Positions 8,272 through 17,611 of a stretch of 64,000 nucleotides of DNA are shown one piece after another (within the stretch, counting starts at the first letter, position 1; each line of letters opens with the position of its first letter). This stretch comes from Bacillus pseudomycoides DSM 12442 (GTDB lineage Bacteria > Bacillota > Bacilli > Bacillales > Bacillaceae_G). The position numbers and the translations under genes were made by a program. The stretch spans positions 1,402,063 through 1,466,062 of the forward strand of contig NZ_CM000745.1 in the NCBI RefSeq assembly GCF_000161455.1. Reading direction: 5' to 3'. The notes below the pieces were generated by a model, which worked only from the letters and a program-made list of their open reading frames with translations, was not told the origin of the DNA and ran no database searches.

Positions 8272-9549
8272 ATGAGGAGACTCATAAGGCGGAAAAATGG
8301 TTTGAATGGAACGATTGCTGTGCCTGGAGATAAATCTATTTCACACCGCGCTGTGATGTTTGGAGCGATAGCAGAGGGAACAACAAAAATTTCAAATTTT
8401 TTATTAGGAGAAGACTGTTTAAGTACGATTGCTTGCTTTCGGAAATTAGGAATAATGATTGAGCAAGATGGTAACGATGTCATTGTATATGGAAAAGGAT
8501 TAGCTGGATTACAGGAACCGAAAGAGGTGCTAGATGTAGGGAACTCAGGAACCACTATTCGTCTCATGCTTGGTATTTTAGCGAATGCTCCTTTCCATTG
8601 TACTATAATTGGGGATGAATCTATTGGAAAACGTCCTATGAAACGTGTTACAGCCCCTCTTCGTGAAATGGATGCACAAATTGAAGGTCGGGAAGATGGA
8701 CAATATACGCCGTTGTCGATTCGTGGAGGAAACATAAAAGGTATACACTATCATTCTCCTGTAGCAAGTGCGCAGGTAAAATCAGCTATTTTACTTGCAG
8801 GATTGCAAGGAGAAGGGGTGACATCAGTAACAGAACCGTTACAATCTCGTGATCATACGGAAAGAATGCTGCGTGCATTTGGTTGTGAAGTGAATGTAGA
8901 AGGGCGAACTGTTTCTTTACAAGGGGGGCAATCGCTTGTAGGAACGGAAATAGAGGTTCCAGGTGATGTCTCTTCAGCTGCCTTTTTCTTAGTAGCGGGT
9001 GCAATTGTACCAAATAGTAAACTTGTATTGAAAAATGTTGGTTTAAATCCAACAAGAACAGGGATTCTGGATGTGTTATCAGAAATGGGAGCGCTTATTT
9101 CAATTCGTAATGTTCGAAATGAAGAGTTTGAACCATGTGGAGATATTACAATTGAAACTTCTGAACTGAAAGGAATTGAAATTGGCGGTTCACTTATTCC
9201 AAGGTTAATTGATGAAATTCCTATTATTGCTTTACTGGCGACACAGGCGACAGGAACAACAATTATTAAAGATGCAGAGGAGTTAAAAGTAAAAGAAACG
9301 AATCGCATCAATACGGTTGTTGATGAGCTTCGAAAACTGGGAGTGGAAATTGAAGCGACACCAGATGGTATGATTATTAATGGGAATCAGAAGTTACAAG
9401 GGAATATTGTTAATAGTCATGGGGACCATCGCATTGGCATGATGCTTGCAATTGCGTCTTGTATAGCAGAAGGAGAAATGCAAATTGAAAATGGTGATGC
9501 AGTTGCTGTATCCTATCCGAATTTTTTTGAGCAGTTAGAATCTCTGTGA
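8272..9549 (+). CDS. aroA: 3-phosphoshikimate 1-carboxyvinyltransferase (EPSP synthase; aroE in Bacillus naming)
   Basis: 425 residues from ATG 8272 (RBS AGGGGTGA). Motifs: VPGDKSISHRAVM with the substrate-binding Lys, Ser and Arg, DVGNSGTTIRLM, SAQVKSAILLAGL, IPRLIDEIP and GDHRIGMM. It joins PEP to shikimate-3-phosphate. The frame is open upstream through repeat copy C, but that part is not conserved-looking. Separated from hisC by a terminator plus the repeat rather than by tyrA. Confidence 0.95.
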   Translation: MRRLIRRKNGLNGTIAVPGDKSISHRAVMFGAIAEGTTKISNFLLGEDCLSTIACFRKLGIMIEQDGNDVIVYGKGLAGLQEPKEVLDVGNSGTTIRLMLGILANAPFHCTIIGDESIGKRPMKRVTAPLREMDAQIEGREDGQYTPLSIRGGNIKGIHYHSPVASAQVKSAILLAGLQGEGVTSVTEPLQSRDHTERMLRAFGCEVNVEGRTVSLQGGQSLVGTEIEVPGDVSSAAFFLVAGAIVPNSKLVLKNVGLNPTRTGILDVLSEMGALISIRNVRNEEFEPCGDITIETSELKGIEIGGSLIPRLIDEIPIIALLATQATGTTIIKDAEELKVKETNRINTVVDELRKLGVEIEATPDGMIINGNQKLQGNIVNSHGDHRIGMMLAIASCIAEGEMQIENGDAVAVSYPNFFEQLESL

Positions 9550-9592
9550 AGCAAAAGGATCTTTTCAGTTTGGGAAGATTCTTTTCTGCTTC
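9550..9592 (+). terminator. probable terminator of aroA
   Basis: AGCAAAAGGATCTT pairs imperfectly with AAGATTCTTTTCTGCT immediately after the stop codon. Confidence 0.55.
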
Positions 9593-9670
9593 TTTGAGTT
9601 GCTTACATGGCAACAGTTGTTTATGATTAATGAACAGAAGAGAATATTATAAGAATTAAAGGAGACATTT

Positions 9671-10933
9671 ATGCAAAAGTTTGAACAGGCTGTTTCTTAT
9701 ATTGAAAATGGGGAAGCGGAAAAAGGATTAACACAATTAAAAGAATTGGTAAAACAAGGGACAGATGAAGAGAAGTATGATATTGCTCGCTACTATCATA
9801 CGCTTGGATTTATTGATGAAGCGTTAGCGATTACAGAAGATTTACGTTTGTTATATCCAGAAGAAAGTGAGTTTACAATATTTTTAGCAGAATTATATAT
9901 TGATTTAGATAAAGAAGATGAGGCAATTGAAGTGCTTCATGATATCTCTGAAGACGATGAACTGTATGTTCAATCTTTACTACTTGTTGCGGATCTATTT
10001 CAAATGCAGGGCTTCGATGATGTTGCAGAGCAAAAACTATTAAAAGCAAAAGAAATGATGCCAGAAGAGCCTGTTATTACTTTTGGACTAGCAGAACTTT
10101 ATAGCAGTAAAGGTGAGGAGCAAAAAGCGATTGCTTATTACCAGTCATTACTTTCTGATCACAAAGTAATGGGAGGTGTTGTAATTGCCCTTCGCTTAGC
10201 TGAAACGCTAAGTGCAATTGGAAACTGGGAAGAAGCAATTACGTACTATGAAGAAGGATTAGAAGAACAAAAAGATATTCATTCTTTATTTGGGTATGCA
10301 TTTACACTTTATCAAGGTGAAGAGTATCAAAGGTCGATTGGAGCTTGGAAAGAATTAAAAGAACTAGACCCAGAATATGCATCCTTATATATGTATTTGG
10401 CTAAATGTTATGAAAAAGAAGGAATGCTTCAAGAAAGCTATGAAACACTTCATGAAGGAATTAAAATTGATGAATTATCTGTGCCTCTTTATGTAGAACT
10501 TGCAAATATTGCAGCGAAGATAGGGAAATTAGCAGAAGCAGAAGAATTGCTTCAAAAAGCATTACAGATTGATCCAGGACATTTAGGTACGATATTAAAA
10601 TATGCATATATCTTAAAAGAACAAGAGAAATATGAAGAACTAATTGTTGTTGTAGAAAATGCAATGGATAGTGGAGAACAAGATACACAATTACTTTGGG
10701 ATCTGGCATTTGCGAAAAAACAATTAGAAATGTATTCTGATGCATTAAAACACTATGAGAGTGCATATACTTCTTTTAAGAATCATCCGGATTTCTTGGA
10801 AGAGTACGGTTATTTCCTATTAGAAGAAGGGATGCGAAAAGAAGCGAAAGAAGTATTTACACGCTTACTACAACTGGATCCAACACAAATTCACATCGAA
10901 GAATTGCTATATAATTTAGAGGATTTTTCATAA
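9671..10933 (+). CDS. ypiA: tetratricopeptide-repeat protein YpiA
   Basis: 420 residues with repeating helical pairs carrying TPR spacing throughout (for example WEEAITYYEEGLEEQ, LAEAEELLQKALQIDPGH, LEMYSDALKHYESAY). No signal peptide or membrane segment, so a cytosolic scaffold. It matches Bacillus YpiA in length and in its place directly downstream of aroA and upstream of ypiB. Function is unproven; the TPR fold suggests protein-protein contacts. RBS AAAGGAGA precedes the ATG. Confidence 0.9.
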   Translation: MQKFEQAVSYIENGEAEKGLTQLKELVKQGTDEEKYDIARYYHTLGFIDEALAITEDLRLLYPEESEFTIFLAELYIDLDKEDEAIEVLHDISEDDELYVQSLLLVADLFQMQGFDDVAEQKLLKAKEMMPEEPVITFGLAELYSSKGEEQKAIAYYQSLLSDHKVMGGVVIALRLAETLSAIGNWEEAITYYEEGLEEQKDIHSLFGYAFTLYQGEEYQRSIGAWKELKELDPEYASLYMYLAKCYEKEGMLQESYETLHEGIKIDELSVPLYVELANIAAKIGKLAEAEELLQKALQIDPGHLGTILKYAYILKEQEKYEELIVVVENAMDSGEQDTQLLWDLAFAKKQLEMYSDALKHYESAYTSFKNHPDFLEEYGYFLLEEGMRKEAKEVFTRLLQLDPTQIHIEELLYNLEDFS

Positions 10934-11006
10934 GTTGGAAGGAAAGTGAATGCTGCTTCTTGAATCTAAATAAGAAAAGAGAAAGACAGAGGAGGGACTG
11001 AGCGCT

Positions 11007-11543
11007 ATGAATACCCCTGTTTCTGTAAACGAGAAGAAGGATTTTGTAAAATGGTTTTTAAACAATTATCAACTGAAACAGCGTGAATGTGTATGGATTT
11101 TAAATTATTTAATGAGTCATGATCAATTAATGCACAAAGTCCACTTCGTAGAACATGCAAAATATTGCCCTCGTGGTTTAGTGATGTCAGCAAATTGTGT
11201 GAAAGATACACCGTTTCACTTCTTTAAACAAAATGTTATGACGACGGATGCAGAAAAATCATTTCATGACATTCGTTTAAATCGAGATGAGGATATTTAT
11301 ATTCAACTTAATTTTAAATCATCGTTCCAAAATGCAAATTATGTAGCAGTATTAGAAGAAAATCCGTACTTGCCAAAGCATATTGAAGTAAATGAAAAAG
11401 ATCGTTTACTTGCAGAACGATTTTTAGAAGAGAGTGTATTTTCATTTCGAAGAGATCGACTTTTAAAGCAAATTGATGAAGCGCTGGACAATCAAGATAA
11501 GGAAGCTTTTTGTAAGTTAACAGAGGAATTGAAAAGTTTGTAG
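11007..11543 (+). CDS. ypiB: YpiB, UPF0302 family
   Basis: 178 residues, strong RBS GGAGGGA. It resembles the UPF0302 family found after ypiA in Bacillus: an N-terminal globular part with WILNYLMSH and CPRGLVMS, and a short C-terminal helical tail. Soluble. No catalytic motif is obvious and the role is unknown. The 73-base gap from ypiA and the terminator afterwards suggest ypiA-ypiB form one unit. Confidence 0.87.
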   Translation: MNTPVSVNEKKDFVKWFLNNYQLKQRECVWILNYLMSHDQLMHKVHFVEHAKYCPRGLVMSANCVKDTPFHFFKQNVMTTDAEKSFHDIRLNRDEDIYIQLNFKSSFQNANYVAVLEENPYLPKHIEVNEKDRLLAERFLEESVFSFRRDRLLKQIDEALDNQDKEAFCKLTEELKSL

Positions 11544-11587
11544 GGAATGATAATTTTCTTCAATTTTGACAAATTTCTAACTATTTA

Positions 11588-11622
11588 AAGAAAAACTACC
11601 TAATATAGGTAGTTTTTCTTTT
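11588..11622 (+). terminator. terminator after ypiB
   Basis: AAAAACTACC / GGTAGTTTTT stem followed by a T-run. Confidence 0.85.
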
Positions 11623-11706
11623 TTACCTGTTTTAGTATGGTTTAATAGATATAAAGTGAAAGTTCTGTCATTTAGAATGAGATAATGGGCAAAGGAGGGA
11701 ATTATG

Positions 11707-12168
11707 ATGAAATGGGCTGTAAAAGATGCGGAGCAATTTGAACAAGCTAGAGAGTATGTGGATACTGGTATTATACCCCTTCTTTCTATTTCAGTAGCAA
11801 AAGAAATGAAGAGTGTTGTAGCGCAAGGGGAATTTATTGAAACTTTAAGCATGGAGTTAGAAAGAGAATATAAAGGGAGAGTGCTTTTGTTACCGCCGTT
11901 TACGTACTTAACGGAGCAGCAAAAGCAAGAGAAAGGGCGTTTACAAGATTGGACAAGTCATTTGCAGGAGCAAGGATTGAAACATATTGCTTATGTTACA
12001 AGTGACTTTGCATGGAAAGAGGGTGTAGATACGTTACCAGGTCATTTGTTTTGGTTACCTGCTTTGTCGCTAGAGGAATTTAGTGATCAAGCGAAAAGAG
12101 AAGTAATTCATGCGCATGTAAAAAATATAATGGAATTATTAACAGAAAAGTGGGAAAATAAAAAATAA
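11707..12168 (+). CDS. ypiF: YpiF, DUF2487 family
   Basis: 153 residues beginning MKWAVKDAEQFEQ. This matches the DUF2487 protein encoded just before qcrA in Bacillus. Soluble, mixed alpha/beta, with no recognisable catalytic motif; function unknown. Two tandem ATGs exist (11704, 11707); the second has better spacing from AAAGGAGGGA. It is separated from qcrA by 139 bases that hold the qcr promoter. Confidence 0.85.
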   Translation: MKWAVKDAEQFEQAREYVDTGIIPLLSISVAKEMKSVVAQGEFIETLSMELEREYKGRVLLLPPFTYLTEQQKQEKGRLQDWTSHLQEQGLKHIAYVTSDFAWKEGVDTLPGHLFWLPALSLEEFSDQAKREVIHAHVKNIMELLTEKWENKK

Positions 12169-12202
12169 GCAGATAGTTCTTATGATTATGAGTAGTATGA
12201 TA

Positions 12203-12231
12203 TTGACCTGCGCATGTGGGTATTATATCAT
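12203..12231 (+). promoter_or_regulatory. sigma-A type promoter of qcrABC
   Basis: TTGACC (12203-12208), 17 bases, TATCAT (12226-12231), about 75 bases before qcrA. Confidence 0.65.
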
Positions 12232-12307
12232 GATAGTGTCCTAGTTTTTATTTTTTTATACTGTTTTGTCACGAGGGGACAATTTCTGATAGAGGGGGGA
12301 AATTTTC

Positions 12308-12820
12308 GTGAGCGAGAAAGAACATCGTGTGTCAAGAAGACAATTTTTAAACTACACGCTTACAGGTGTAGGAGGTTTTATGGCAGCTGGAATTTTAATG
12401 CCAATGACGCGCTTTGCACTTGATCCAGTTTTAAGGAAAGAAGCGGGGGGAGAGATGGTTGCTGTTGCGCAAGTTAAAGAGATTACAACAGAACCAAAAC
12501 GCTTTGACTTTAAGGTAAAGCAGGTTGATGGATGGTACAAGTCCGAAGAACCAAAATCTGCTTGGGTGCATAAAGATGAAAGCGGAGACATTGTAGCGTT
12601 TTCTCCAGTGTGTAAACATTTAGGGTGTACGGTTAACTGGAATTCAGACAAGTCGCATCCTAATCAATTTTTTTGTCCATGTCACGGGGGACGTTACACA
12701 AAAGATGGCATAAACATAAAGGGAACGCCGCCTCTTGCTCCACTTGATGTGTATGAATCCAAAGTGAAGGATGGAACGCTTTATTTAGGAAAAGCAAAGC
12801 CAAGAGGGGGTGCGAAATAG
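12308..12820 (+). CDS. qcrA: menaquinol:cytochrome c reductase, Rieske iron-sulfur subunit
   Basis: 170 residues from GTG 12308. An N-terminal SRRQF twin-arginine motif and hydrophobic stretch (about 14-33) suggest a Tat-inserted anchor. Rieske cluster ligands are visible: CKHLGC (Cys102, His104) and CPCHGG (Cys123, His126), with Cys107 and Cys125 for the disulfide. It passes electrons from menaquinol to the c-type heme in the bc-type complex. Adjacent to qcrB with no gap. RBS AGGGGGGAAA. Confidence 0.96.
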   Translation: MSEKEHRVSRRQFLNYTLTGVGGFMAAGILMPMTRFALDPVLRKEAGGEMVAVAQVKEITTEPKRFDFKVKQVDGWYKSEEPKSAWVHKDESGDIVAFSPVCKHLGCTVNWNSDKSHPNQFFCPCHGGRYTKDGINIKGTPPLAPLDVYESKVKDGTLYLGKAKPRGGAK

Positions 12821-13495
12821 ATGTTAAATAAAATTTATGATTGGGTGGACGAACGGTTAGATATTACACCGATATGGCGTGATATTGCCGACCATGAAGT
12901 ACCCGAACATGTAAATCCAGCACATCACTTTTCTGCATTCGTCTACTGCTTTGGAGGACTTACGTTTTTTGTTACTGTAATTCAAATTTTGTCAGGAATG
13001 TTTTTAACAATGTATTATGTACCGGATATTAAAAATGCTTGGGAATCGGTTTATTATTTACAAAATGAAGTTGCGTATGGACAAATTGTACGTGGCATGC
13101 ACCATTGGGGTGCCAGCCTTGTAATTGTAATGATGTTTTTACATACACTTAGGGTTTTCTTCCAAGGTGCATATAAGAAACCTCGTGAATTAAATTGGAT
13201 TGTCGGTGTTCTTATTTTCTTTGTTATGCTAGGTCTTGGTTTTACCGGATATTTATTACCATGGGATATGAAAGCGTTATTTGCAACAAAAGTAGGGATT
13301 CAAATTGCGGAGCAAACACCGCTTATCGGTCCTTATATTAAAACATTACTTGCTGGTCACTCCGAAATTGTCGGGGCTCAAACATTAACTCGCTTCTTTG
13401 CTATTCACGTCTTCTTCTTACCAGCAGCACTTCTAGGCTTAATGGCCTTCCACTTCATCATGATTCGCAAACAAGGTATTTCTGGTCCGCTATAA
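12821..13495 (+). CDS. qcrB: menaquinol:cytochrome c reductase, cytochrome b subunit
   Basis: 224 residues, four transmembrane helices typical of the short cytochrome b6-type subunit. Heme-ligand regions: HHWGASLVIVMMFLHTLR and the later FAIHVFFLPAALLGLMAFH; GFTGYLLPWDMKA is a cytochrome b signature. It binds the two b hemes and part of the quinol sites. Its ATG directly follows the qcrA stop codon, so the two are coupled. Confidence 0.96.
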   Translation: MLNKIYDWVDERLDITPIWRDIADHEVPEHVNPAHHFSAFVYCFGGLTFFVTVIQILSGMFLTMYYVPDIKNAWESVYYLQNEVAYGQIVRGMHHWGASLVIVMMFLHTLRVFFQGAYKKPRELNWIVGVLIFFVMLGLGFTGYLLPWDMKALFATKVGIQIAEQTPLIGPYIKTLLAGHSEIVGAQTLTRFFAIHVFFLPAALLGLMAFHFIMIRKQGISGPL

Positions 13496-13552
13496 GTAAG
13501 AGATTGCTAATTTGAAAGAATAGGAGAAAAACTGAATTGAAGGAGGGAGATT

Positions 13553-14320
13553 ATGCATCGCGGCAAAGGGATGAAGTTTGTGGGAGATTCACGAGTACCT
13601 GTAGCACGTAAACCGAATATCCCGAAAGATTATTCTGAATATCCAGGGAAAACAGAAGCGTTTTGGCCGAACTTCTTGTTGAAAGAATGGATGGTTGGTG
13701 CGGTTTTTTTAATCGGTTATTTATGTTTAACGGTGGCGCACCCGTCGCCACTTGAGAGAATGGCGGATCCTACAGATGCAGGATATATACCACTTCCAGA
13801 CTGGTATTTCTTATTTCTGTATCAGCTTTTAAAGTACTCATATGCATCAGGCTCATTTACTGTAATCGGCGCGTTTATTATGCCAGGGATTGCATTTGGA
13901 GCATTACTATTGGCGCCATTTCTCGATCGAGGTCCTGAAAGACGTCCATTGAAACGGCCAGTTGCAACTGGATTCATGCTTTTAGCAATTGCTTCTATCA
14001 TCTTTTTAACATGGGAGTCTGTGGCACATCATGACTGGGAAGCTGCAAAAAAACAAGGTGCAATTGTGAAAACGACACCAGTAGATAAAAATGATGAAGG
14101 TTATAAATTGATGCAAAAAAATACATGTTTAACATGTCATGGTGATAACTTGCAAGGTGGTGCAGCGGCGCCAGCGCTGCAGAATTTAACGTTAAAACCA
14201 GAAGAAATTGCAAAGATTGCGAAAGATGGAAAAGGTGCGATGCCTAAAGGAGTATTTAAGGGCACAGATGAAGAGTTGAAGAAGCTCTCAGAATTTATTA
14301 CGAAATATAATAAAAAATAA
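13553..14320 (+). CDS. qcrC: menaquinol:cytochrome c reductase, cytochrome b/c fusion subunit
   Basis: 255 residues. The N-terminal part resembles subunit IV (PDWYFLFLYQLLKYS, near residues 80-95) with three membrane helices; the C-terminal part is a cytochrome c domain with CLTCHG near residue 192 and a distal GAMPKGVF that supplies the Met ligand. This b/c fusion is the usual Bacillus arrangement. RBS GAAGGAGGGAG; 57-base gap from qcrB; followed by a terminator. Confidence 0.96.
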   Translation: MHRGKGMKFVGDSRVPVARKPNIPKDYSEYPGKTEAFWPNFLLKEWMVGAVFLIGYLCLTVAHPSPLERMADPTDAGYIPLPDWYFLFLYQLLKYSYASGSFTVIGAFIMPGIAFGALLLAPFLDRGPERRPLKRPVATGFMLLAIASIIFLTWESVAHHDWEAAKKQGAIVKTTPVDKNDEGYKLMQKNTCLTCHGDNLQGGAAAPALQNLTLKPEEIAKIAKDGKGAMPKGVFKGTDEELKKLSEFITKYNKK

Positions 14321-14324
14321 TTGA

Positions 14325-14355
14325 AGGCTGACTACGAATTTGTAGTCAGCTTTTC
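14325..14355 (+). terminator. terminator after qcrC
   Basis: AAGGCTGACTAC / GTAGTCAGCTTTT hairpin with T-run. Confidence 0.88.
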
Positions 14356-14453
14356 TGTTTGTAACACAAAGTTTGCTATAATAAAAGCATAGCGTTTTAG
14401 AGAATAAAAAAGTTACTTTGTTTGAAAGGTGTTGTATATACATATTGGTCTAC

Positions 14454-15035
14454 ATGTATGCGTTATTAAGACAGCGTTCGGTTTTACTACTTTTGTTCAT
14501 CATTAACATTTTAGGGACAATATATGGTTTTATTTGGTATGGAGATCAACTGATGGAAACTTCATTGATATTCTGGCCATTTGTTCCTGATAGTCCTATT
14601 GCAAGTTTCTTCTTTGTTTTTGTATTACTGGCCTTTTTGTGTAATAAAAATTGGGGACTAATAGAAGCTTTAGCAATCGTTTCCTTAATGAAATATGGCA
14701 TTTGGGCTGTTGTTGTAAATGGCATTGTGTTTATGGTTAAGGGCAATCTTGAGTTTATAAGTTATATGTTGGTACTTTCTCATTTTGCAATGGCTATACA
14801 AGGTTTATTATATGCCCCGTTTTACCGTATAAAAAAGTGGCATTTTATTGTAGCAGGTATATGGACGTTACATAATGATGTAATCGACTATTTGTTTTGG
14901 CAAATGCCGAGATATGGTATTATGCATTTGTTTGTAGAACAGATTGGTTACTTTACATTTTGGTTAAGTATTGTTGTATTAGCTATTACATACTATTATT
15001 GTTTGAGAAAAAATCGAAAACAGTTTTCGTTATGA
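14454..15035 (+). CDS. ypjA: YpjA, DUF1405 membrane protein
   Basis: About 193 residues with five to six hydrophobic helices; NILGTIYGFIWYGDQL and FVPDSPIASFFF match the DUF1405 family (YpjA), which follows qcrC in Bacillus. Function unknown. The start is uncertain: ATG 14454 fits the family N-terminus but lies 22 bases from the AAAGGTG at 14425; TTG 14445 is in frame and closer. Confidence 0.8.
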   Translation: MYALLRQRSVLLLLFIINILGTIYGFIWYGDQLMETSLIFWPFVPDSPIASFFFVFVLLAFLCNKNWGLIEALAIVSLMKYGIWAVVVNGIVFMVKGNLEFISYMLVLSHFAMAIQGLLYAPFYRIKKWHFIVAGIWTLHNDVIDYLFWQMPRYGIMHLFVEQIGYFTFWLSIVVLAITYYYCLRKNRKQFSL

Positions 15036-15062
15036 AATTAAATGAGGAATTGGAGAAAGAAA

Positions 15063-15749
15063 ATGAATAAAAATAAGATAGGTGTAAGAATATTCGATCG
15101 TTTGATAACTACTATTGTCTCATACTGTATAGCATTTTCTATTTTTGCTATTGCAACTACAATTGTTGTATATGGGAAATGGTTATATTATGCAGATATA
15201 CATTTTTTAAATATACCAGATTTAGCAAATATGACAGAATCAGAAATTAAGAAGAACTATGATGTACTGATGACATACCTTTCTCCTTTTTATCATGAAT
15301 CATTACAATTGCCTACACTAGATATGTCAACAAATGGAAGAATTCATTTTGTTGATGTGAAAAATATTTTAGTGAAGATTCAATACGGGATGTGTATGGC
15401 GCTCAGTATTGCTTTATTGGGCGGGGGGTATTTATTGCGTAAACGAAAGATGAAGTTTTTATTACATGGCGCAATTTTGACCATTATATTTCCGATTGCG
15501 CTTACTTTGCCTATTGCAATTAATTTTGAAAAGAGTTTTGTACTATTCCATAAACTTCTTTTTAGCAATGATTATTGGCAATTTGATAGTGAAACAGATC
15601 CTATTATTTTAATGCTACCAGAACAGTTTTTTATGCATGCAGCATGTGTAATTTTAATATTGATTTTATGTGGGAGTGCTTTTTGTTATTGTATGTATAG
15701 ATATTTATTAAAAAAGCGGAAGTCTTCAATGGAAAATCTTTATTCATAA
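15063..15749 (+). CDS. DUF1461-type integral membrane protein
   Basis: 228 residues. Helix 1 at about residues 10-35, a large outside loop holding LPTLDMSTNGRIHFVDVKN, then three more helices; this layout and the loop resemble the TIGR01906/DUF1461 family of Firmicutes. Role unknown. ATG 15063 follows GGAGAAAGA; an earlier in-frame ATG (15042) has no RBS. It lies 27 bases after ypjA, so probably co-transcribed. Confidence 0.75.
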   Translation: MNKNKIGVRIFDRLITTIVSYCIAFSIFAIATTIVVYGKWLYYADIHFLNIPDLANMTESEIKKNYDVLMTYLSPFYHESLQLPTLDMSTNGRIHFVDVKNILVKIQYGMCMALSIALLGGGYLLRKRKMKFLLHGAILTIIFPIALTLPIAINFEKSFVLFHKLLFSNDYWQFDSETDPIILMLPEQFFMHAACVILILILCGSAFCYCMYRYLLKKRKSSMENLYS

Positions 15750-15827
15750 AATATTTTTCGGTTTCGTTCTGTTCTATTCTTGTCCACCTTAACATATTTT
15801 GTACTAGTAGTTATAGGGGGGACCGGA

Positions 15828-16616
15828 ATGAAGAGAGTCTTAATTGGAATGATAGCATTTCTGATTATATTGTTTCCAGTACGTATATACGCTGAAAAAT
15901 GGAATGAGTTAACGGGGCTATTAGATGATTCTTTGCAACTTGTAAAACAAGAAGAATATAAGAAAGCAACGCAAGTATTGCAACATTTTTCAGAACAATT
16001 TGTATTGCGGGAGAATGAAAAGGAAAATAAACTAACACCCATGCATTTTCGGGTAATCTCTTTAGCGTATGACAGGGCACAGCGATCGCTTGAGGAAGAA
16101 AGTTTAGATCAGCAAATAAAAATAGATGATGTCTTGGCACTACAATTGGTGGTAGATGCGGAAGTATCTAAGTATCAACCGCTTTGGATAGAACGAGAAG
16201 GACGTGTTATGGGGGCTTTTGCTAAAGTTGAAAAGGCACTTCAAACAGAAGATGATGAACGATTCCAACAATCATTAAATACATTTTTGCATGAATTTTA
16301 TGTGATTTATCCAAGTTTAATGATTGCATTGCCGGAAAATCAATCACAGCGTGTAAATGCGCATTTATCGTATTTGGATGAATTCCGTAATGTGATGTTA
16401 AAAAATAAAAGTGGACAAATGCAAGTAGGGATTATAAAAGGAGATTTACAAAAAATATTTCAAACAGCAAAGAAAGATGAAGTGGACTCTTCTCTCATAT
16501 GGTTTATGACAATTACAGGTGGACTTATTTTCTTTACATTAACGTACGTCGGTTGGAGAAAATATAAGGGAGAGAAAGCGAAGCGTACCAGTGGGATACA
16601 TTCTAAAAATCGATAA
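15828..16616 (+). CDS. ypjB: sporulation protein YpjB
   Basis: 262 residues from ATG 15828 (RBS AGGGGGGACC). It has an N-terminal signal or anchor (residues 1-21, IAFLIILFPVRIYA), a helical extracytoplasmic body and a C-terminal transmembrane helix (ITGGLIFFTLTYVGW) followed by a basic tail. Length, topology and position after ypjA match the YpjB sporulation family. Mechanism unknown. Confidence 0.82.
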   Translation: MKRVLIGMIAFLIILFPVRIYAEKWNELTGLLDDSLQLVKQEEYKKATQVLQHFSEQFVLRENEKENKLTPMHFRVISLAYDRAQRSLEEESLDQQIKIDDVLALQLVVDAEVSKYQPLWIEREGRVMGAFAKVEKALQTEDDERFQQSLNTFLHEFYVIYPSLMIALPENQSQRVNAHLSYLDEFRNVMLKNKSGQMQVGIIKGDLQKIFQTAKKDEVDSSLIWFMTITGGLIFFTLTYVGWRKYKGEKAKRTSGIHSKNR

Positions 16617-16653
16617 GATCACTAATATAGACAAGGATTGTAAGGTTTCTTTA

Positions 16654-16682
16654 TTGACAATATATAAAGAAGAAAATAGAAT
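16654..16682 (+). promoter_or_regulatory. sigma-A promoter of the YugP-like gene
   Basis: Consensus TTGACA (16654-16659), exactly 17 bases, TAGAAT (16677-16682). Confidence 0.75.
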
Positions 16683-16720
16683 GGATAGTACTATAATTAC
16701 GACTTCAATGGAGGTTCATA

Positions 16721-17404
16721 ATGGCTTTTTATTTAGTTTATTTCGCGATCATTATGATCATACCGTTGTATGCACAGTCAAAAGTACGCAGTGCTTATAG
16801 CAAATATTCACAGGTGTATTCAACATCGGGTATGACAGGAGCGGAAGTAGCTCGAAAAATTTTAGATGAAAATGGTTTGTATAACGTAGCTGTAGAAGAA
16901 ACACCAGGGCATTTGTCAGACCACTATGACCCAACAGCCAAAACGGTTCGCTTGTCAACTGATAACTATTATGGTCATTCAGTTGCTGGAACAGCTGTAG
17001 CAGCTCATGAAGTAGGGCATGCGATTCAAGATGCGAAAGATTATAAGTTTATGCGTTTTCGTCATTCTTTAGTTCCAGTTGCAAGCTTCGGATCGAACAT
17101 GTCATGGGTGTTCATTATGATTGGTATATTTGCATCGATGACAAAGCTATTGTTACTAGGGATTATTTTAATGGCAGCAGGTGTAGTTTTCCAGCTCGTT
17201 ACATTGCCGGTTGAGTTTGATGCTTCAAAACGCGCAATGCAGCAAATTGAAGCACTTGGAATTGTATCAACAGACGAATATGGGCAAGCACGTAAAGTAT
17301 TAAATGCAGCAGCTTTAACATATGTTGCAGCGGCGGCAGTAGCGGTATTTGAATTGCTTCGTCTAGTATTAGTTTATACAGGGATGCAGCGTAGCGATGA
17401 TTAA
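16721..17404 (+). CDS. YugP-like zinc metallopeptidase (membrane)
   Basis: 227 residues. A zinc-binding HEVGH at residues 96-100 is flanked by hydrophobic helices at the N-terminus, centre (SWVFIMIGIFASMTK) and C-terminus. DHYDPTAKTVRLS and the later VEFDASKRAM are conserved in the YugP (zinc peptidase 2) family. It is predicted to act on membrane or membrane-proximal proteins; the substrate is unknown. RBS GGAGGT and its own promoter and terminator make it monocistronic. Confidence 0.87.
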   Translation: MAFYLVYFAIIMIIPLYAQSKVRSAYSKYSQVYSTSGMTGAEVARKILDENGLYNVAVEETPGHLSDHYDPTAKTVRLSTDNYYGHSVAGTAVAAHEVGHAIQDAKDYKFMRFRHSLVPVASFGSNMSWVFIMIGIFASMTKLLLLGIILMAAGVVFQLVTLPVEFDASKRAMQQIEALGIVSTDEYGQARKVLNAAALTYVAAAAVAVFELLRLVLVYTGMQRSDD

Positions 17405-17435
17405 AGACTATCGATTTCGATAGTCTTTTTCTTTA
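17404..17435 (+). terminator. terminator after the YugP-like gene
   Basis: AAAGACTATCG / CGATAGTCTTT hairpin followed by Ts. Confidence 0.88.
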
Positions 17436-17445
17436 TCCCGCTATT

Positions 17446-17495
17446 TGTGGACAGTAAGACTCAAGCCTTAAGTTTCAGAGAGCAGCGATGAATTT
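17446..17495 (+). repeat. short interspersed repeat remnant
   Basis: GGACAGTAAGAC...CAAGCCTTAAGTTTCAGAGAG resembles CGGCAGTAAGAC...CTACCTCAAGATTCAGAGAGG at 27686. Both copies sit just downstream of a gene terminator. Probably fragments of one B. cereus-group repeat. Confidence 0.45.
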
Positions 17496-17611
17496 TGTTT
17501 TATAATTTGTTTATTATTGTAAATTGATAACAAGTAGCATAATGAAATTTAAAGAGCAAGTTATAATAGTAAGAAGCATAGGTAAAGTGATTATGAGTGA
17601 AGGTGATGGAA

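Noticed and set aside
8175..8735. A 186-codon minus-strand frame
   Set aside because: Antisense to aroA and repeat copy C; no RBS and no recognisable protein.
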